The position numbers were made by a program, and so were the translations under genes. From positions 1,148,501 through 1,212,500 of the forward strand of contig NZ_CP029773.1 in NCBI RefSeq assembly GCF_003205835.1: a stretch of DNA of 64,000 nt. Reading direction: 5' to 3'. Of the stretch, positions 60,050 to 64,000 are shown one piece after another. Origin of the DNA: Stenotrophomonas maltophilia. Its GTDB lineage: Bacteria; Pseudomonadota; Gammaproteobacteria; Xanthomonadales; Xanthomonadaceae. Below the pieces are notes generated by a model that ran no database searches, was not told the origin of the DNA, and was given only the letters and a program-made list of their open reading frames with translations. Numbering within the stretch: the first letter of the stretch is position 1; each line of letters begins with the position of its first letter.

Positions 60050-60838
60050 TCAGTCCAGCGCAGCGATCTTGATCTGGTCCTGTTCCAGCCACACCTGCAC
60101 GGCTTTGCCGCGCAGGTTGTCCGGGACATCGTCCAGTACCTTGTAATGGCCTGCAATGGCGACCAGTTCCGCATGGAAATCACGGCAGAAGATGCGTGCC
60201 GCGGTGTTGCCCTGGGCCCCTGCCAGCGCGCGGCCGCGCAGGGTGCCGTAGATATGGATGCTGCCATCGGCAATGACTTCGGCGCCGGCGCCGACGGTGG
60301 CCATCACGGTCAGGTCGCAGTTCTCCGCGTACAGCTGCTGGCCTGAACGCACGTTGCCCAGCTGCATGCGGCCCGGCTGCGGGGCGGCGGCGTCGGCGAC
60401 CTTTGCCACGGGCGCGGCGGGGGCCGGTTTCGGCTCGGCACGCACGACGCGGCGCGGTTCCGCTGCCGGCGGTGGCGGGGCCGGTTCGGCCTCTGCACGC
60501 TCGTACTGGGCGCGGAACTTGGCCAGCAGCGGAAGGCCGAGCTGCTGCGAAAGCAGATCGACCGCGCTGGTGCCGTAGGCCAGTGCCACCGGCAACACGC
60601 CGGCGCTGCGCAGGCCATCGACCAGCGCCTGTGCGGTGGCCACGTCCGGCACCTGGCTCAGGCCGCCGAAGTCGAGGATCACTGCCGCGCGGCCGAACAG
60701 TTTCGGTGCGCGGGTCACGCGCTCGTGCATTTCCTGCACGAGACGCTCGACATCAAGGGTACGGATGCGCAGGTTGGCGATGCCTACCTGGCCGATCTTC
60801 AGTTCACCGGCCTGTTCGTAATCGAAATTCACCGCCAC
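60050..60838 (-). CDS. minC: Septum site-determining protein MinC
   Basis: 262 residues from the GTG at 60838, two bases past the upstream stop with GGGGA seven bases before it; the predicted start VAVNFDYEQAGELKIGQVGI agrees with MinC proteins of relatives. An ATG at 60895 would overlap the acetyltransferase gene by 55 bases and add a low-complexity tail, so it is less likely. N-terminal FtsZ-inhibiting domain (AAVILDFGGLSQVPDVATAQ), an Ala/Pro-rich linker, and the C-terminal beta-helix (VRSGQQLYAENCDLTVMATV; IADGSIHIYGTLRGRALAGA). Inhibits FtsZ rings at the poles. Confidence 0.94.
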   Translation of the reverse strand: MAVNFDYEQAGELKIGQVGIANLRIRTLDVERLVQEMHERVTRAPKLFGRAAVILDFGGLSQVPDVATAQALVDGLRSAGVLPVALAYGTSAVDLLSQQLGLPLLAKFRAQYERAEAEPAPPPPAAEPRRVVRAEPKPAPAAPVAKVADAAAPQPGRMQLGNVRSGQQLYAENCDLTVMATVGAGAEVIADGSIHIYGTLRGRALAGAQGNTAARIFCRDFHAELVAIAGHYKVLDDVPDNLRGKAVQVWLEQDQIKIAALD

Positions 60839-60840
60839 GC

Positions 60841-61437
60841 TCAGGTCCCCGTCGGTCGCTGTGCCTGCGCCGGCAGTTGCCGGGCGCGTGTCCATGCCAC
60901 ATCCGGCAGCTTGCCACGATAGGTCTCCTGGACCCACGGATAGCTGCACAGTTCCTTGGCCAGCATGCTGGCGCGCACGTCAACCTGGGCCATGGTGTTC
61001 TGGCCCAGCTCGCGGAAGCCGAAGCTGCCGTGGAAGAGCAGGGCGGCATCGGCGCCATGGTCGAGGAAGACCTCGCAGGTCATCTGCGGGTAGCGCAGCT
61101 CGGCGAAGCTCTGTGCGTCGGCATAGAACGCACGGCCGACGCCACCGCCACGCCGGCGGCTGGCGACCACGATGCGGTCGATATAGAAGAACGGGGTGTC
61201 CAGCTGCTGCTTGAACCAGGCGAAATTGCTGCTGTCGTGCTGGCTGTCGCTGCCGAAGCCGATCAGGAATCCGGCCAGGTTGCCGTCGCGCTCGGCGACG
61301 CGGAAGTACTCAGCGGTTTCGTAGAACAGGCGCAGGCGGGCCGCATCCAGGGGAAGGATGGCCAGGCCAGCGTTGTTGTTCAAAGCCAGGACGGAATCGA
61401 GCTCGTGCTCGCGCACGTCGCGGATGACAATCGACAT
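60841..61437 (-). CDS. GNAT-family acetyltransferase heading the min operon
   Basis: 198 residues. GNAT features: MSIVIRDVREHELDSVLALN, LAGFLIGFGSDSQHDSSNFA, FFYIDRIVVASRRRGGGVGR (acetyl-CoA loop), and LLFHGSFGFRELGQNTMAQV. It ends two bases before the minC start and is the first gene of the GNAT-minC-minD-minE series, so it is co-transcribed with the division-site genes. Whether it acts on a Min protein is unknown; the linkage is worth noting but may reflect operon history. Confidence 0.9.
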   Translation of the reverse strand: MSIVIRDVREHELDSVLALNNNAGLAILPLDAARLRLFYETAEYFRVAERDGNLAGFLIGFGSDSQHDSSNFAWFKQQLDTPFFYIDRIVVASRRRGGGVGRAFYADAQSFAELRYPQMTCEVFLDHGADAALLFHGSFGFRELGQNTMAQVDVRASMLAKELCSYPWVQETYRGKLPDVAWTRARQLPAQAQRPTGT

Positions 61438-61587
61438 TGTGACTCCGTGGGGTAACGCGGTTGGTCCATCAAAGGACCCTGCGCACGATTATTGCATGCC
61501 CGGGGTGGGCTGCGGCATGAACAGGCGACCGGGCAGGCATGACTTCCGTGGGGTGCGGTACGCGGGCGTGGCCCGTAGAGTGCTGGC

Positions 61588-62784
61588 ATGTTGGGAGTCC
61601 TCAGCCATACCCGTGTCCTCCGCCTGGCCGGCCTGTTCACCTGGGTCATGGTCGGCCTGCCGCTGGCGTACTCGCAGTTCGAGAACCTGCACAGCCGCAA
61701 CGACATGGGCGGCTGGGCGATCCTGCTGTTCGTCGCCTACCTGTCCTTCGGCACCGCCTATTACTGGCTGACCCGCATCCTGCGCAGCGACAGCCACACC
61801 AGCTGGCTGGACCGCGGCCTGTTGCTGCTGCTGACGATCTCGGCGCTGGGGGTCAGTTTCCTGAGCGGCTCGGGCCTGGGCAGCATCCTGATGATGGTCG
61901 CCGCGGGGGTCATCCCGTGGATGCTGTCGATACGACTGGGCGTGCTGTGGCTGCTGGTCAGCCAGCTGGCGGTGGCACCGGTCTACTACATGCTGCTGCG
62001 CTTCCCGCTGTTCGAAGCAGTGATGCAGTCGCTGCTGTACGGCGGCTTTTCCATGTTCATCTTCGTGACCAGCCTGGTCGCCCGCCAGCAGACCGAGGCC
62101 CGCGACGAGCAGCGCCGGCTCAATTCGGAACTGCGCGCCACCCGGGCCCTGCTGGCCGAGAGCGCCCGGGTCAACGAGCGCACCCGCATCTCGCGCGAGC
62201 TGCATGACCTGCTCGGCCACCAGTTGACCGCGCTGACCCTGAACCTGGAAGTGGCCAGCCACCTGGCCGAGGGCCAGGCCCTGGAACATGTAAAGCGTTC
62301 GCATGGCCTGGCCAAACTGCTGCTGGGCAACGTGCGCGAGGTGGTCAGCCAGCTGCGCGAGACCGGTGCCATTGATCTGGCGGCGGCCCTGCGTCCGCTG
62401 ACCGAGAACGTGCCCTCGCTGGACATCCAGCTGGAGATCGAGGAGCCGCTGAACGTGGAAGACCCGCAGCGGGCCCACGTGCTGCTGCGCTGTACCCAGG
62501 AAATCATCACCAACGCGGTACGCCACGCCGGTGCCCGCCACCTGTGGATCAAGGTGTACCGTGAAGCCCCCGACCGGGTGGTGGTGGAGGCCCGCGACGA
62601 CGGCGTCGGCGCGGATATGGTCAATGTAGGCAATGGCTTGCGCGGCATGCGCGAGCGCCTGCAACAATGTGGTGGCCAGCTGCAGATCGAGACCCGCCCC
62701 GGCGAAGGATTCCGGCTGCGGGCGACGGTGCCGGCAACGGTGCTGGTGGCTGCCCTTACCAAGGTTCCTGAAGGAGTACGTTGA
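61588..62784 (+). CDS. NarL/DesK-type sensor histidine kinase
   Basis: 398 residues. Six or so N-terminal hydrophobic segments (LAGLFTWVMVGLPLAYSQF; LLLLLTISALGVSFLSGSG; WLLVSQLAVAPVYYMLLRF) make a membrane sensor without a large periplasmic domain. The HisKA_3 dimer helix has RISRELHDLLGHQLTALTLN with the phospho-accepting His at about residue 206, and the HATPase has IITNAVRHAGARHLWIKVY, EARDDGVGADM and NGLRGMRERLQQCGGQL. The stop overlaps the start of the response regulator gene, so they form a two-component pair. Signal unknown; cell-envelope stress is usual for this group. Confidence 0.94.
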   Translation: MLGVLSHTRVLRLAGLFTWVMVGLPLAYSQFENLHSRNDMGGWAILLFVAYLSFGTAYYWLTRILRSDSHTSWLDRGLLLLLTISALGVSFLSGSGLGSILMMVAAGVIPWMLSIRLGVLWLLVSQLAVAPVYYMLLRFPLFEAVMQSLLYGGFSMFIFVTSLVARQQTEARDEQRRLNSELRATRALLAESARVNERTRISRELHDLLGHQLTALTLNLEVASHLAEGQALEHVKRSHGLAKLLLGNVREVVSQLRETGAIDLAAALRPLTENVPSLDIQLEIEEPLNVEDPQRAHVLLRCTQEIITNAVRHAGARHLWIKVYREAPDRVVVEARDDGVGADMVNVGNGLRGMRERLQQCGGQLQIETRPGEGFRLRATVPATVLVAALTKVPEGVR

Positions 62785-63425
62785 TGATTCGCGTCTGCCT
62801 GGTCGACGACCAAACCCTGGTGCGGCAGGGAATCCGCTCCCTGCTGGCGCTCGACGACGGCATCGAGGTGGTGGCCGAGGCCGGCGATGGCCGGCAGGCG
62901 GTCGAGCTGATACCGCAGGTGCGTCCCGATGTGGTGCTGATGGACATGCGCATGCCGGTGATGTCCGGGCTGGAGGCGCTGCAGGTGCTGTCGCGCCAGG
63001 AGCAGCTGCCGCCGACCATCATCCTCACCACCTTCGACGACGACCAGCTGGTGCTGGCCGGGCTCAAGGCCGGTGCCAAGGGCTACCTGCTCAAGGACGT
63101 GACCCTGGCGCAGCTGGTCGGTGCCATCCGCACCGTGGCAGACGGCGGTTCGCTGGTGCAGCCTGCCGTGACCCAGCGCCTGCTGTCCGGCCTGGAGCAC
63201 ATGCGCAACGAGTTCGTCAGCCTGGACCGCCCGGACCCGCTGACCGACCGCGAGACCGAGATCCTGCGGTTGATGGCCAGTGGCTTCTCCAACAAGGAGA
63301 TCGCCAACTCGCTGGGTGTGGCCGAAGGCACCATCAAGAACCACGTGTCCAACATTCTCTCCAAGCTGGGCGTCCGCGACCGTACGCGTGCCGTACTGAA
63401 GGCGTTCGAACTCCAGTTGGTCTGA
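62784..63425 (+). CDS. NarL/LuxR-family response regulator
   Basis: 213 residues from the ATG that overlaps the kinase stop (TGATG), with AAGGAG eight bases upstream. Receiver domain with phospho-acceptor Asp54 (VLMDMRMPVMSG), the acidic pair at the start (CLVDDQTLVRQGIRSLL), Thr in LTTFDD and Lys in GYLLKDV. The C-terminal LuxR helix-turn-helix is LTDRETEILRLMASGFSNKE, IANSLGVAEGTIKNHVSNIL. It is the partner of the kinase at 61588. Targets are unknown. Confidence 0.95.
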   Translation: MIRVCLVDDQTLVRQGIRSLLALDDGIEVVAEAGDGRQAVELIPQVRPDVVLMDMRMPVMSGLEALQVLSRQEQLPPTIILTTFDDDQLVLAGLKAGAKGYLLKDVTLAQLVGAIRTVADGGSLVQPAVTQRLLSGLEHMRNEFVSLDRPDPLTDRETEILRLMASGFSNKEIANSLGVAEGTIKNHVSNILSKLGVRDRTRAVLKAFELQLV

Positions 63426-63658
63426 GAAAAATCGTTCCGGTACAAAGACTTGGGTGATGGTCAGGGGCTGCGGCCAAGGTTGCCCCCTACTGGCCGGTAG
63501 CGGTATGCGTTACCCTTCGAATTCTTTGTCCATACAAATACGCAGCCGGCAGGGAAACCGGTGCGCCAATCCCGATAAACAATGCCCGCGAAGCCTGCTA
63601 GGATTGGCGCTTCGCTTCAATCAACCCGGCCGTGGGATCGGCCCCGGAGACTCTCTGA

Positions 63659-64000
63659 ATGACCCGTATTATCGAGTTCCTGATCGCCTTGGGGATCGTG
63701 GCTGGCCTGTTCGTCATCATTGGCGTATGTCTGCCGGGCGAGCGTCACATCACCGAAAGCATCGAGACCAACCGCAAGATGACGATCGTGTACGACACGG
63801 TCAGCAGCCTGCGCCGCTTCAAGGACTGGAACCCGCTGGTACTGCGCGATCCCGCCGTTGAACTGAAGCTGTCCGGCCCGGCCTCCGGCGTCGGTGCCAC
63901 CCTCGACTTCACCTCCAAGGACCTGGGCACCGGCTCCTGGAAGATCACCGAAGCCGAAGAGAACAAGCGTGTTGCGATCGCCATCGATGACGCCACCAAG
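63659..64000 (+). CDS. SRPBCC-type protein (3' end beyond window)
   Basis: 114 residues are visible and the frame is open to the window edge. An N-terminal membrane helix (IEFLIALGIVAGLFVIIGVC) is followed by the opening of an SRPBCC/polyketide-cyclase-like fold: VYDTVSSLRRFKDWNPLVLR, VGATLDFTSKDLGTGSWKIT. The ribosome site CCGGAGA lies eight bases before the ATG. Proteins of this type bind hydrophobic ligands or act in stress protection; the missing C-terminus prevents a finer call. It may be linked to the two-component genes upstream, from which it is separated by 233 bases with no gene. Confidence 0.85.
   Translation, partial: MTRIIEFLIALGIVAGLFVIIGVCLPGERHITESIETNRKMTIVYDTVSSLRRFKDWNPLVLRDPAVELKLSGPASGVGATLDFTSKDLGTGSWKITEAEENKRVAIAIDDATK

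Noticed and set aside
63426..63658. Possible small RNA or gene in the gap before the SRPBCC gene.
   Set aside because: No hairpin followed by a T-run and no frame with a ribosome site could be supported.

Overview
The window is high-GC (about two-thirds G+C by eye), densely coded DNA from a gammaproteobacterium of the Lysobacterales. The best fit is the Stenotrophomonas maltophilia complex. This rests on (i) palindromic GTAG-headed REP units of the kind described as SMAG elements in S. maltophilia, scattered between genes, (ii) gene content typical of xanthomonads (POT and OPT peptide transporters beside S9 peptidases, a minCDE operon headed by an acetyltransferase gene, DPP5-like S9 enzymes) and (iii) protein sequences of Xanthomonas/Stenotrophomonas type. 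No rRNA, tRNA, CRISPR array, integrase or transposase was seen; this looks like ordinary chromosome with a few accessory modules.

Layout. 1-541: 3' part of ssb and its terminator. 682-10452: a carbohydrate module of two convergent operons. The plus operon (744-4686) encodes a Tat-exported isomerase-like TIM barrel, a GMC flavoprotein dehydrogenase, its Tat-signal small subunit and a DUF1080 (3-keto-disaccharide hydrolase family) protein. The minus operon (9349 down to 4717) encodes a cytosolic TIM barrel, an MFS importer, a Gfo/Idh/MocA oxidoreductase, a periplasmic TIM barrel and a small cytochrome c. A LacI-family regulator lies at 9445, and the same 14-bp palindrome stands in front of both operons. 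Together they read as a periplasmic 3-keto-glycoside pathway: oxidise a glycoside at C3, pass electrons to cytochrome c, cleave the keto-glycoside, import and process the product.

10557-23312: two diguanylate cyclases, a MarR-GNAT fusion with a near-perfect palindromic operator, a LysR/isocitrate-lyase-family divergent pair, an AI-2E family permease, a lipoprotein, a GNAT, a LysR regulator divergent from two tandem Cys-type alpha/beta hydrolases, a two-domain protein of unknown function and its ArsR regulator. 23482-29998: DUF2975/HTH pair, TerC-CBS membrane protein, metallophosphoesterase, two uncharacterised proteins, an MHS-type MFS carrier. 30003-30950: nucleoside hydrolase.

31500-39788: a complete malonate decarboxylase operon (mdcA-C-D-E-G-B-H), a MatC-like carrier and a GntR regulator, with a candidate operator upstream of mdcA. 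40011-44259: TonB-dependent siderophore receptor with a Fur-box-like site, and malate:quinone oxidoreductase. 44466-46057: a PAAR-domain protein fused to a metzincin-like protease, overlapping a small exported protein: a candidate type VI secretion effector/immunity pair. 46172-48480: GNAT, ArgP-type LysR and divergent LysE/ArgO exporter. 48659-56993: two S9 peptidases flanking a POT and an OPT transporter, a peptide-use neighbourhood. 57124-64000: DUF819 permease, a small HExxH protein, GNAT-minC-minD-minE, a NarL-type two-component system and the start of an SRPBCC protein.

The two most interesting items are the LacI-controlled 3-keto-glycoside module (682-10452) and the PAAR-metalloprotease with its overlapping exported partner (44466-46057). 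Family assignments are from recognisable motifs; substrates are inference.
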